Shown here: piece by piece, positions 10,505-20,620 of the stretch
Numbering within the stretch: the first letter of the stretch is position 1
Layout: each line of letters starts with the position of its first letter
Assembly (NCBI GenBank): GCA_036927565.1
Contig: JAYESD010000009.1
Span: 152,666,929-152,730,928, forward strand
DNA length: 64,000 nt
Source of the DNA: Tuctoria greenei
Lineage: Eukaryota > Streptophyta > Magnoliopsida > Poales > Poaceae
Reading direction: 5' to 3'
Made by a program: the position numbers and the translations under genes
The notes under the pieces: generated by a model
Database searches by the model: none
The model's input: only the letters and a program-made list of their open reading frames with translations
What the model was told of the DNA's origin: nothing

Positions 10505-10575
10505 TTCTCTTCTTCTTCCTCAATTTTGTAATCCCTTATCTCCAGATGAATGAAATCCCCAAATTTTTGTGAATT
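10505..10575 (+). terminator. Putative poly(A) region of the antisense gene (B)
   Basis: TTTTGTAATCCC near 10525 and AATGAAATC near 10548, about 71 nt after the stop, repeat the arrangement seen after the A and D copies of the gene. Confidence 0.5.
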
Positions 10576-10617
10576 TCACTTTTTGTCTTCAACACTTTTG
10601 TTTTCACTTGGCCCCCT

Positions 10618-10652
10618 GGTAGATGTACACAATTTGATTGTGAACATGTACC
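10618..10652. other. Conserved hairpin upstream of the minisatellite (B)
   Basis: The arms GGTAGATGTACACAA and TTGTGAACATGTACC pair around TTTGA with two mismatches. It is the same position and structure as 1615-1649 and 30241-30274. Confidence 0.55.
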
Positions 10653-10724
10653 AAGAGGATATTGCATTTTGTTGAAGACTCATTTGCTCCGAACTTGTAG
10701 AATTTAGGTCCGAAGTCTTCGATA

Positions 10725-11095
10725 GTGAAGGCCCCCTGAGGTTGTCAGAGCTTAGAAGCTCCGACATTGTCTATCTTTGGAGCTTAGTAGCTCCGGCAAT
10801 AGTCCTTATCAACACATAGAGCATCGATAATTAGTCCTCTGGGGTGTCGGAACTTAGTAGCTCCGGCAGTGACCTTTGCCAACACTTAGTTTGTTGGCAG
10901 CAGACTCCATTTGCGGGGTCTTCTCACCATCTTTTATTTAGCGTCGATGTCTGGCCTCCCTAGCTTTACCGGAGCTTGATTACTCCGGTGATTCTCATGT
11001 TCAATGCGTAACATCGATTACAAGCCACCTAGGGGAGTTAGAGCTTTGTTAGCTCCGGCTTTTCTCCATCAACGTAGATTTTATTTTTCCTGCAC
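10725..11095. repeat. 70-bp minisatellite of element B (about 5 degenerate units)
   Basis: Units carry GGAGCTTAGTAGCTCCGGC, then CCAACACATAGAGCATCGA, then a GGCCCC-like or GTCCTCTGGGG block, repeated at about 65-75 bp and strongly decayed. It is homologous to the arrays in A and D and has the same place between convergent genes. Confidence 0.7.
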
Positions 11096-11789
11096 ACTTA
11101 AGCCAAGAAAAATAGTAAAATTCGTTTCTTGTCTATAACTTCGTCGCGGCTTACGATTCTCAAGAAGATTTTAAATCAAATGTGATTCTAAATAAAACCG
11201 GATGTGTTGTCTTTTCTTCCAGATCCAACTGTACATGGACCCGCCTTACTTCGGCCTGTCGGGGTGTAGGTAGAGTGGCGTACTTAGGGTGCTTGACCAG
11301 GCTAAGTCGATAGCACACTCCAGCCCTAGATTGGCTTGGCGGCTTTCAGGCGAGTTGGCCATGAACAATATTTGAATCCAAAAGAATCGACAATACAACT
11401 TGTTTCATATATGAACCGGTCGAACCAAAATTTCTTAAGAATTGCACGTCTTTGTTATAGACAAGAAAGAGAAAAATAAAAAATGTTGAGCCTGTACAAA
11501 ATAAATGCACGTGGAGTCTGTTTCACATGAAGATGTCTTTCATTATAGGTCCGGGGTACAGGGGAAACAAGTACACTCTTAGGGTACGGAACCAGGCTAA
11601 GCGTGTTTCATTTCTCGTTTGACCCAGGGTAGCTAGCCACACTTTTAGTCCTGAGACTGTGACAAGTGTTGCATGAACTTTGCGGACCTTTCGGGAAAGG
11701 TCCGGCTGTTCTCCCGGAGGAACTACCCGACTCTGTACAATGACTCTATAACATACACCCCAAGTTACTACAGACTCACCTCCGTGATA
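11096..11789. other. Noncoding spacer of element B
   Basis: No gene is seen. The sequence parallels 2251-3084 of element A. It contains a perfect inverted repeat with arms GGACCTTTC and GAAAGGTCC near 11685-11705 and is probably the 3' untranslated region of pol. Confidence 0.6.
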
Positions 11790-13040
11790 TTAAGTGTAGA
11801 ACTTACGGAGGTGCTCAATGTTCCAAGGATTTGGGAGAGGTGTCCCATCCTCGGTAGCCAAGCGAACGCTCCCGGGACGGGATACTTTAATCACTCGGAA
11901 GGGTCCCTCCCAGCTGGGGGAGAGTTTGTTTAACTCTTCTCTAAATTGTATTCTCCGTAGCACCAGGTCGCCTTCCTCGAGCTGTCGGTTGTGTATATGC
12001 CACTGATGATAGCGCCGAAGGGCTTGGCGGTATCGGGCATTCCAAATAGCTGCTTGGCACCTTCCCTCCTCAAGGAGGTCTAGGTCTTCACGCCGGAGCT
12101 GGTCTTGCGTGGCTTCGTCGAAGGTCCGGACCCGGAGTGACCCCAAGGTGATTTCTGGAGGAAGGATTGCTTCAGCTCCATACACCAGGAAGAAGGGTGT
12201 CTCTCCAGTTGACCGGTTTTGAGATGTCCTGTTGGCCCATAAAGTGGGTGGAACTTCAATCCAGTTGGCTCCATGTTTTTTCAAGCGCTCATAGGTGCGC
12301 GCTTTGAGTCCTTTAAGGATTTCAGCATTTGCTCTCTCGGCTTGGCCATTGCTGGCTGGGTGAGCTACGGAGGCGTAGCAAACTTGAATGCCGAGGTCTT
12401 CGCAATATCCTTGAAATGCAGAGCTTGTGAATTGGGTCCCATTATCAGTGATGATTTTGTTTGGGACTCCAAATCTGCATACAATGGACTGCAAAAAGTT
12501 GATAGCAGATTGCTTGTTGATTGTCACAACTAGAGTTGCTTCCGGCCACTTGGTGAACTTGTCGATGGCGACGTACAGGAACTTGTAACCTCCGACGGCT
12601 CTTGGGAAAGGTCCCAAGATGTCCATCGCCCACACAGCGAAGGGCCATGTAGGAGGTATCATTTGTAGGGGCTGAGCCGGTGTGTGAATTTGCTTTGCAT
12701 GAAAATTACATGCTTCGCATTTCTTCACCAGCTCAGTTCCATCCTGTAGTGCTGTAGGCCAGTAGAAGCCATGCCGAAAGGCTTTACCAACCAGCGTGCG
12801 GGAAGACGCGTGGTTCTCACACTCGCCTCCATGGATTTCTGCGAGGAGCTCACAACCTTCTTCCCTTGTGATGCACCGCATTAGGATGCCGTTGGCACCG
12901 CACCGGTAGAGATCCCCTTCTACCAACGTGTATCTTTTAGCCAATCTGACTACCCGGTCAGCGGACACATCATCGTCAGGAAGGATGTTGTCTTTCAAGT
13001 AGTTCCGGATCTCCGAGATCCATGCATTGGAACTTACTTG
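11790..13040 (-). pseudogene. Integrase of element B
   Basis: This is the most complete Tat integrase in the window, in one open minus frame. From the N end: YRCGANGILMRCITREEG and an HGGECENHA...CEAC zinc-binding segment; a core with WAMDILGPF (first Asp), IITDNGTQF (second Asp) and SNGQAERANAEI (Glu); then TPFFLVYGAEAILPPEI; and a C-terminal barrel with LEEGDLVLRR and WEGPFRVI, ending LRKFYT at 11790. No chromodomain follows, as expected for the Tat group. The domain itself has no visible break, but the polyprotein upstream has a stop and a frameshift. The gene converges with the antisense gene across the minisatellite spacer. Confidence 0.92.
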
Positions 13041-13965
13041 AGCATTTGAGTCTTGCGTGCTGGGTTGCTCGGAGCTTCCGGCAGCACCTACGACTCTTGA
13101 TGGCTGCCATGGTAACAGGGCCATCGAGACCGTCAGCTTCGGGATGCTGATCTTGCCCCCTTCGCTCAGTTCGGCAGGCTGAGCTGTGGGTTTTGACAAC
13201 CTCCGGACAAAAGTTCCGTCAGGAGCCGGAGCTCCGGTTGACGCCTTCATTGAGAGTTCGTCGGCTTCAGCGTTGTGGGCACGCTGTACATGGTGGAGAT
13301 CTAGGACTTCGAAGTCCTTCTGAAGCCTCTGGACTTCAAGGAGGTAAGCAGCTAGACGGAGATTGTTGCAGGAGCATTCACCCTTCACTTGCTTAATGAT
13401 GAGCTGTGAATCTCCCTTGACCAGCAATTGCTTGACACCGTATGACAGTGCCACCTTTAGTCCGTAGATGAGTTCTTCATATTCCGCCATGTTGTCGGTC
13501 GCCTTGAAGTCAAGGTGTACCATGTATTTCACCTTCCCCCGGTTGGTGCGAGGAGAAGGACTCCAGCTCCGGCCCCTGCTTTTGCATGGAGCCGTCGAAG
13601 TAGAGGGTGCAATGAGGCTCAGTGAAGACCGGAGCTTCGTGTTCCGGCTTCTGCTCACTGGGGCCCCCAGGGTTTGATGGAGAGGGAGTCCATTCTGCCA
13701 CGAAGTCTGCCAATGCTTGACTCTTGACTGCTTGCCTTGAAATGAATTCGAGATCGAATTCAGCCAATTCCGCTGCCCACTTTGCAATATTCCCAGTTGA
13801 ATTGGGATTATGCAGGATTGCTCGAAGTGGGTAAGAGGTCACCACTGAGATTTTGTGAGCTTGGAAATAATGGTGAAGCTTCCTGGAGGCAATAAGAACT
13901 GCATAGAGCAGCTTATGCACCTCTAGGTATCGAGTCTTGGCATCGTTTAATACTTCACTGATGAA
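13041..13965 (-). pseudogene. End of RNase H1, linker and archaeal-type RNase H of element B
   Basis: The frame at 13510-13920 gives the end of the first RNase H (HKLLYAVLIASRKLHHYFQAH, GNIAKWAAELAEFD) and, after EWTPSPSNPGGPSEQKPE, the start of the archaeal-type domain (TLYFDGSMQKQG). A frameshift near 13570 moves the rest (VHLDFKATDNMAEYEELIYG, LLVKGDSQLIIKQVKG, EADELS) into the frame that continues to integrase. The codon before FISEVLHD, usually Tyr, is TAA here (about 13963-13965). The second RNase H acts with RT to remove template RNA in Tat elements. Confidence 0.88.
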
Positions 13966-15288
13966 TTACACTGGGCGTTGAATGGTCTGGACCCTCCCAG
14001 AGGGGCCCAGAGCTTCCCCTTCACTGACCTGGATCCTTCCGGAGGGATCCGGAGTTTCTTCGGGGACCTCCGGGTTCTGGCTGGAGGAACCCGGAGCTTC
14101 TTCAGAAGTGACTTGGACCCTCCCGGAGGGGTCTGGGTCTTCTGAAGTGGTTTCTTGTGGATTCGAATCTGGGAGCTGGGACCCAGACTTGCTTTCGAGA
14201 ACCTCCGGACCCTCCCGAAGGGGTCTGGATTCCTGAGTATGGGGTAGCTCTGGTCTCTCCGCAACCAGAACCATACTAACGACTTCGTCAGTAGCTAAAA
14301 TGTAAAGCAACAAAGGCTCACCAGGGTTCGGAGCTACTAGGGTTGGTAGGGTGGTGAGGAACCGTTTTAGCTCCTGGAACACCTTTTCTGCATCTTCAGA
14401 CCATCGGAATGGTCCGGACTTCCTCAATAGCTTGAAGAAGGGAAGTGCCCGTTCCGCCAATCTTAAAATGAACCGACTGAGGGCTGCTAGACATCCAGTT
14501 AGCTTTTGGACATCTTTGATGCGAGCTGGTGGCCGCATGTCTTCAATGGCATTGATCTTCGCTGAATTAGCTTCTATGCCCCGGTGACTTACCAGGAAAC
14601 CAAGAAGTTTTCCAGAGCTAACCCCGAAGACACACTTGTCTGGGTTTAGCTTTGTGCAGGTGGCCCGCAGCTTATCGAAGACAGCTTGTAAGGTGTCAAG
14701 AAGTGACTCCTTGTTCTTGACTTTGACCACGATGTCATCCACGTACACTTCCACTATGTCTCTAATGAGGTCTTCAAAGGTTTTGTACATAGCTCGTACA
14801 AAAGTTGAAGCTGCATTCTTGAGACCAAATGGCATGGTTGTATAACAGTACAATCCATCTACTGTGATGAAAGAGGTATGCTCTTCATCCTCCCTAGACA
14901 TTCTGATTTGATGATACCCAGAATATGCGTCTAGGAAACATAGTAATTCACACCCGGAGGTGGAATCCACTATCTGATCTATTCTAGGTAGTGGGAATGG
15001 ATCTTTTGGACATGCCTTATTTAGTGTTGTGTAGTCGATACACATCCGAAGCTTCCCGCCGGCCTTGGGCACAACGACTGGATTTGCCAGCCATTTTGGA
15101 TGGAAGACTTCTTGGATGAATCCAGCTTTGAGCAACTTCTTCACTTCTTGTCGAATGAAGTTATGTCGCTCTACAGATTGCTTCCGAGGCTTCTGATGCA
15201 CAGGCCGTGTGTCGGGGTAGATCTTCAGATTGTGCTCAATCACTTCCTTGGGGATCCCAGGCATTTGTGACGGTTGCCAGGCAAACAC
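13966..15288 (-). pseudogene. Reverse transcriptase and RNase H (first part) of element B
   Basis: The minus frame starts within FAWQPSQMPG and reads the whole RT: KWLANPVVVPKAGGKLRMC, DYTTLNKACPKDPFPLPRID, FLDAYSGYHQI, TMPFGLKNAASTF, catalytic VEVYVDDIVVKV, and GFLVSHRGIEAN. It then enters RNase H with LLLYILATDEVVSMVLV. Here a repetitive Pro/Ser/Glu-rich insertion of about 80 residues with DPSGRVQ, DPSGRIQ and GPSGRVQ units (about 13985-14260) splits the RNase H fold, before QRPV and a TAA where a conserved Tyr belongs. RT residues look intact. An in-frame TAG lies upstream at 15328-15330 (shared with A). Confidence 0.92.
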
Positions 15289-15485
15289 ATCGACATTAGC
15301 CTGAAGGAAAGTGATGAGCGCGAGTTCCTATTTTTTGTTCAATCCCCCCGATATACGGGTGTCTGAGCGACATCAGAACCGATTTGGACGACTTTGACGG
15401 GGATGTCGATGTCGCCGCTTGGTTGCACACGAGGTGTAGATGTCGAGCCTCGTTGACGAATGCTCGGGGGTTTTGGAGCTTGCTC

Positions 15486-17744
15486 CTACCTGGAGTCCTC
15501 CTCTTGCGCCGTGGTAAGTGCATGGAGTTCTTCCAGAGCAGTTACTCCGGCAGTACGATCTCCGCGGATCCAGAGAACGCCTACTGGTGTTGGCATCTTT
15601 AACACCAGATAGCCATAATGAGCAGCTGCCATGAATTTGTACAGGGCAGGTCTACCCAAGATGGCGTTGAAGGGTAAGTTGATATGAGCAACGTCAAAGA
15701 CCAACTTCTCGGTGCGATACTTCTCCCGTGTCCCGAAGGTAACGGGGAGAGTAATAGCCCCGAGTGGGGTAATAGCTCCCGGACCTACTCCGGAGAAAGG
15801 TCGGGAGGGGTGGAGATCCGAAGGTCGGAGCTGAAGCTTGGTGAAAGCTTCGAAGCTTATGAGGTTAAGCCCCAAACCTCCGTCTACCATGACATGGTGG
15901 AGCTGAATGTTATTGATGGTAGGAGATACCATCAAAGGCAGCTGACCTGCTCCAACCATGCTTCGAGGGCAGTCCGAAGCATCAAAAGTGATGGTTGTGT
16001 CCATCCACTTCCGATGAGGCTCCGGTCTGGCTGTAGGGGCTACAACAGCCATGTCCTGACGCATAGTCTTGATGACGCGGCGGGAGGTGATATCCCATGA
16101 TCCACCAAAGATGGTGTTCATGGTCTTTCGACGCTCGCTGTCAGAGACGTCGGAATCGTCGTCGACGGAGGTGTAGACGGCCTTCAGGACCTTTTTGGGA
16201 TCCTGAAAACCTAACTCCTCTTCAGCCGGAACTTCATCGACTTTTTGTTTTCCTTCCCTCTGTCGGAAAGGTGTTTCTTCACGGCGCTTGTTGTAGCGCT
16301 CGGCAAGGTTTTGGACCTCCCGGCAGTCTTCCAAACTGTGGCTGCCCGTTTTATGAATTGGACACCACACCTTGGGTTTGCCACCGTCTTCAGAAGACGG
16401 TCGAGGTCGCTTCTCGGGGCGTGGCCCCCGGCCACCCGGAGCAGCAGTAGCTGCAACATTGGATGTACCGGCCGACGGCTTCTTCTTGCCGTTGGTCTTC
16501 TTCTTCTTTTTGCCACTCCCGGAGGTAGTGGCTTCTCCTTTGGAGGATTTCTTGTGATCCTCCGGAGTTGGTTTGGAGTGAAACTCACGGCCCTCTGCAG
16601 CTCTAGCACATTTGTCGGCCAAACTGAAGAGTTCTGTGACACTGGTGATCTCCTTGATCGCCAGCTTCTCCAGCATCTTCTTATCCCGTACACCCTGCCT
16701 GAATGCCACAATGACAGAGGCGCTGGATATAGAAGGAATAGTGTTTCGTACCTAAGAGAACCTCTGGATGAATGATCGCAGGGATTCTCCTCCTTTCTGC
16801 ACGACTGCAAAAAGGTCCAGTTCAGTGCCTGGTCGGGTGTATGAACTCCCGAAATTGGCGTTGAACTGCTGGCACAGCTCCTCCCAACTATTGATAGAGT
16901 TGGGTGGAAGGCTCATAAACCAGGACCTGGCGGTCCCAGTCAAAGCCACTGGGAAATAGTTGGCCATTACGACCTCATTTCCTCCAGCTGCCAAGATAGC
17001 AGTGGAATAGATCTGAAGAAATTCGACAGGATTGAAGGTCCTATCGAACTTCTCCGGCAGATGAGGCTGGAACTTCTGTGGCCACCTGACCATACGCAGA
17101 TGCATGGCCAAGGCTGAATAGCCTCCTCCTACTCCTTTAGGAGCAAGAACGTCCTAAGCTTCTCGTCTTTCACGAGCACGCTCAATATGGACTCGGCCGT
17201 CCTGTTGGCGGTATCGGCGATCAAGCTCCGCCCGGAGGTCATGAGTTGAAAGCCTGGATACCGTGTGGGTGTGTCATGCCCTGGAGGGCAACGACGTCAC
17301 CTGCTGTGATGCAGCTCGTCTCCTGTTGTTGGAGACATGCGGACCAAGTCTGCCAGACAAGGTCAGTCGCTGCAACGGGGCCCGTCCTGAAGGAGGAGGA
17401 CCCTGGTTGCTGAGGCGGTTGGCTGCTGCTGCAACCAAATGTTCCACATCAGCCCTCCATTGCTCTAGTGCATCCCGAGATGCATCCGGTGGTGGTGGAC
17501 GTTGGAGAAGAGCACGCGCTGCATGGAGCGCGTGTTCCGGGTTGTCTTGATTCCCCGACGTAGGGACTGACGCCGGTGCACCATCGCGTTGTCCAGCTTG
17601 ATTTGCTGGTGGAGGCGGCGGTGGTGGCAGTGTGACTCCTGCTGGTGCTGAAGCCCCTGCTGGTGGTTGCATATTGGAGGGATTGCCTCCAGCAGCTTGA
17701 GCAGCAGGATGACCGTTGGATGATCCAGCAGCTGAGTTCACCAT
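15486..17744 (-). pseudogene. gag and protease of element B
   Basis: The gag start ATG at 17744-17742 lies 38 nt after the LTR, right behind the primer binding site. The N part (MVNSAAGSSNGHP, poly-Pro) runs to TGA at 17274. The same frame continues through the capsid-like gag domain (FQPHLPEKFDRTFNPVEFLQ, GTARSWFMSLPPNSINSWEE), with further stops near 17155 and at 16752. It goes on to FRQGVRDKKMLEKL, a Lys-rich linker, a zinc-binding segment CPIHKTGSHSLEDC and an aspartic protease with the VDGGLGLNLIS active site and FNAILGRPALY. TAG at 15486 and a frameshift near 15366 separate it from RT. The DGG active site instead of DTG/DSG is usual in Tat elements. Confidence 0.9.
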
Positions 17745-17760
17745 TCTCGAAATCTCAGGC

Positions 17761-17780
17761 GCCCCCTTCCTGGCGCGCCA
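17761..17780 (-). promoter_or_regulatory. Primer binding site of element B
   Basis: Two bases after the LTR end the element strand reads TGGCGCGCCAGGAAGGGGGC, starting with the TGG expected to pair with a tRNA CCA end. Element A has TGGCGCGCCAGGTAGGGGGC at the same place. I do not assign the tRNA. Confidence 0.7.
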
Positions 17781-17782
17781 AC

Positions 17783-18460
17783 TGTCGGTGGTTTGGATCT
17801 GGCAGATCTCCCGACACTACTAAAGTGTTAGAGGAGTTTGATGTTCGGTGTGGGCGCGCGGAGATTCAAGAAGGTGAATTGTAAATAGCGCAGGAGACAC
17901 GGAGATTTACGTGGTTCGGGCCGCCTGAGTGTAATACCCTACTCCACGGGTGTGTTGGTGTTGTATTAGTTGTATGAGCTTGTGACGAGTGTCTACAGCG
18001 CGTGTGTGTAGCGTCACTGAACGTGTAGAGTCCGTCGTCGGCCTGTCCTTTTATAGTACAAGGGCAGGCCGTTACAAGTTAGCCTGGCCCGACATGTGGC
18101 CCCGGCGGTTACTGGTATTGATACTCATTTTACACGTTTAATTGTCCTTAATGACCGGGTAATGGGCTTTGACAGCACCGTTACTGGTAATTAAGGTCAT
18201 CTGATCGTGTGTCATTAATATGGTATTAATGACACTTAATCGGGTCTTGAAGTCCTTGATTCCCCTTTGAAGATTCGGAGCCGTTGTGGAGTCTTCCGGA
18301 GGTTAGAGGCTGAAGATCCGACGGTTGGACACGTGGCAGCTCCGGAGCATACTGTGGGAAACAGGTAGCTCCGGAGCTACCTGACTCGTGTCAGGTCCGG
18401 AGCTTCTCTCGGTCTGGGGTTGAGTCCAGAGGTGCCATTTCGGTACATAGCCCGGAGCTT
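17783..18460 (-). repeat. Truncated inner LTR of element B
   Basis: 678 bp identical in layout to the first 678 plus-strand bases of the full LTR. It ends at CCCGGAGCTT and lacks the outermost 183 bp of U3. It is followed by AC and then a complete LTR. It differs from each outer LTR at about 23 of 678 positions by hand count, so all three copies are about equally diverged. Confidence 0.9.
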
Positions 18461-18462
18461 AC

Positions 18463-19323
18463 TGTCGGTGGTTTGGATCCGGCAGATCTCCCGACACTAC
18501 TAAAGTGTTAGAGGAGTTTGATGTTCGGTGTGGGCGCGCGGAGATTCAAGAAGGTGAATTGTAAATAGCACAGGAGACACGAAGATTTACGTGGTTCGGG
18601 CCGCCTGAGCGTAATACCCTACTCCACTGGTGTGTTGGTGTTGTATTAGCTGTATGAGCTTGTGACGAGTGTCTACAGTGCGTGTGTGTAGCGTCACTGA
18701 ACGTGTAGAGTCCGTCGTCGGCTTGTCCTTTTATAGTACAAGGGCAGGCCGTTACAAGTTAGCCTGGCCCGACATGTGGCCTCGGCGGTTACTGGTATTG
18801 ATACTCATTTAACACGTTTAATTGTCCTTAATGACCGGGTAATGGGCTTTGACAGCACCGTTACTGGTAATTAAGGTCATCCGATCGTGTGTCATTAATA
18901 TGGTATTAATGACACTTAATCAGGTCTTGAAGTCCTTGATTCCCCTTTGAAGATCTGGAGCCGTTGTGGAGTCTTCCGGAGGTTAGAGGCCGAAGATCCG
19001 ACGGTTGGACATGTGGCAGCTCCGGAGCATACTGTGGGAAATAGGTAGCTCCAGAGCTACTTCACTCGTGTCAGGTCCGGAGCTTCTCTCGGTCTGGGGT
19101 TGAGTCCGGAGGTGCCATTTTGGTACATAGCCCAGAGCTTCCCCCTTGTGGGCGGTAGCTCCGGTTTGATAGTACACGTGGCGACCCTGGGATTAACCAT
19201 GTTGGAGAAGCGGGTCCGGTTATATCTGACATGTGGGCCTCCGAAGGTCTTCAAATCAAGTAGATGACTTTCCTTTGAGATCTTTGTAACCTCAAGGGGT
19301 GTACGGTTTCCAAGGTACCGACA
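18463..19323 (-). repeat. 5' LTR of element B (outer right)
   Basis: 861 bp, TGTCGGTGG to GGTACCGACA, flanked on the right by the ATCTT duplication. TATAAAAGG is at 18735-18727 on the element strand. The conserved block with GTGGTTCGGGCC lies at about 18585-18627. Confidence 0.94.
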
Positions 19324-19804
19324 ATCTTCCCTAGACATTTGGATCTGATGATATCCGGAGTATGCATCTAGGAAACATAATAGTTCGCACCCAGAGGTGG
19401 AATCCACTATCTGGTCTATCCTAGCTAGTGAAAATGGGTCCTTTGGACATGCCTTATTCAAGGTTGTGTAGTCGATAGACATCCGAAGTTTCCCGCCGAC
19501 CTTTGGTACAACGACTGGGTTTGCCAGCCATCGTGGATGATGAACCTGCTGAATGGAACCAGCTTCGAGTAGCTTCTTGATTTCCTGTCTGATGAAGTTT
19601 TGCCACTTGACTGATGGCTTCCGGGGCTTCTGGTGTACTGGTCATGCGTCGGGATATATCTTCAGACTGTGCTCAATCACCTCCCTAGGGATCCTAGGCA
19701 TTTGTGATGGTTGCCAGTCAAACACATCGACATTCGCCCGGAGGAAAGTGATGAGCGCGAGTTCCTATTTGTTGTCCAAACCTCCCGATATACAGGTGGT
19801 CTAG
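19324..19804 (-). pseudogene. N-terminal reverse transcriptase of element A
   Basis: The minus frames read SMSIDYTTLNKACPKDPFSL, IDQIVDSTSGCELLCFLDAY and SGYHQIQMSRED up to the B insertion. Upstream are WLANPVVVPKVGGKLRM and the block ELALITFLRANVDVFDWQPS. TAG at 19767-19765 precedes ELALITF at exactly the position where B has a TAG (15330-15328); E has TAC (Tyr) there. A further stop lies in YPDA*PVHQKPRK. It joins the C-terminal RT at 5046-5608. Confidence 0.88.
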
Positions 19805-20007
19805 GTAGGATCAGAACCAATTTGAATGACTTTGATAGGGATGTCAGTGTCGCCACTTGGTTGCATGCGCGGTGCAGAGGTTGAGCCTCGATGACGAGTG
19901 CTCAGAGGTTGAGCATCTAGCTCCTTGCTGGATGCTTCCTCCTGCACTGTTGCCAGCGCGTGGAGTTCTTACAACGTAGTGACTCCTGCAGTACGATCCC
20001 CGTGGAT

Positions 20008-20615
20008 CTAGAGAACGCTTGAAGGTGTTGGCATCTTCAACACCAAGTAGCCGCAGTGAGCTGCGACCATGAATCTATACAGGGTTGGTCTGCCTAGGAT
20101 GGCATTGAAGGGTAGACTGATATGCGCCACGTCGAAGACCAGCTTCTTGGTCCTGTAGTTCCTCTGAGTCCCGAAGGTCACAACGAGAGTAATCAAGCCA
20201 AGAGGACTGATGGCCCCCGGACCTACCCGAGAGAAAGGACGTGAGGGGCGAAGGTCTGAGAGTCGGACCTGGATCTTCACGAAGGCTTTGTAGCTCAAGA
20301 GGTTGAGCGCCATGCCTCCATCCACAAGACATGATAGAGTTGGACGTTCTTATTGGTAGGAGACACTATCAACAGTAATTGACCAGCTCTGATCATGTTT
20401 CTTGGGTAGTCTGCATCATCAAAAGTGATGGGAGTGTCCATCCACTTCCGATGGGGTTCTGCCTTGGCAGTAGGAGCTGTGGCAGCCATCTCCCGGCGCA
20501 TAGTCTTGAGGATGTGGCGGGAGGTGATATCCCAGGATCCTCCATATATGGTATTGAGGGTCTTTCGACACTCATTGTCAAAGATATCAGAATAGTCGTT
20601 GACGTTGTTGTACAT
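20008..20615 (-). pseudogene. Protease region of element A
   Basis: Two overlapping minus frames give NDYSDIFDNECRKTLNTIYG, GSWDITSRHILKTMRREMAA, PITFDDADYPRNMI and then, after a frameshift near 20330, the aspartic protease MDGGMALNLLSYKAF, SLPFNAILGRPTLYRFM and YLVLKMPTPSSVL. The active site reads MDGG where B has VDGG. The protease would mature gag-pol. Confidence 0.85.
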
Positions 20616-20620
20616 AGCCT

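Larger units (their letters stand above)
5609..19323 (-). mobile_element. Element B: Tat-lineage Ty3/gypsy retrotransposon with three LTR copies
   Basis: A 13.7-kb element reading on the minus strand. It has a 3' LTR (5609-6469), a polypurine tract, a plus-strand antisense gene (7003-10476), a minisatellite, integrase, archaeal RNase H, RT/RNase H and gag-protease, a primer binding site (about 17761-17780), a 5'-truncated LTR (17783-18460), the dinucleotide AC, and a full 5' LTR (18463-19323). Both outer LTRs are exactly 861 bp with TGTCGG...CCGACA ends and an ATCTT duplication. I count about 32 differences between them (about 3.7 percent), which at the rice rate of 1.3e-8 per site per year would mean roughly 1.4 million years. 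The frames are broken by stops and frameshifts. Confidence 0.95.
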
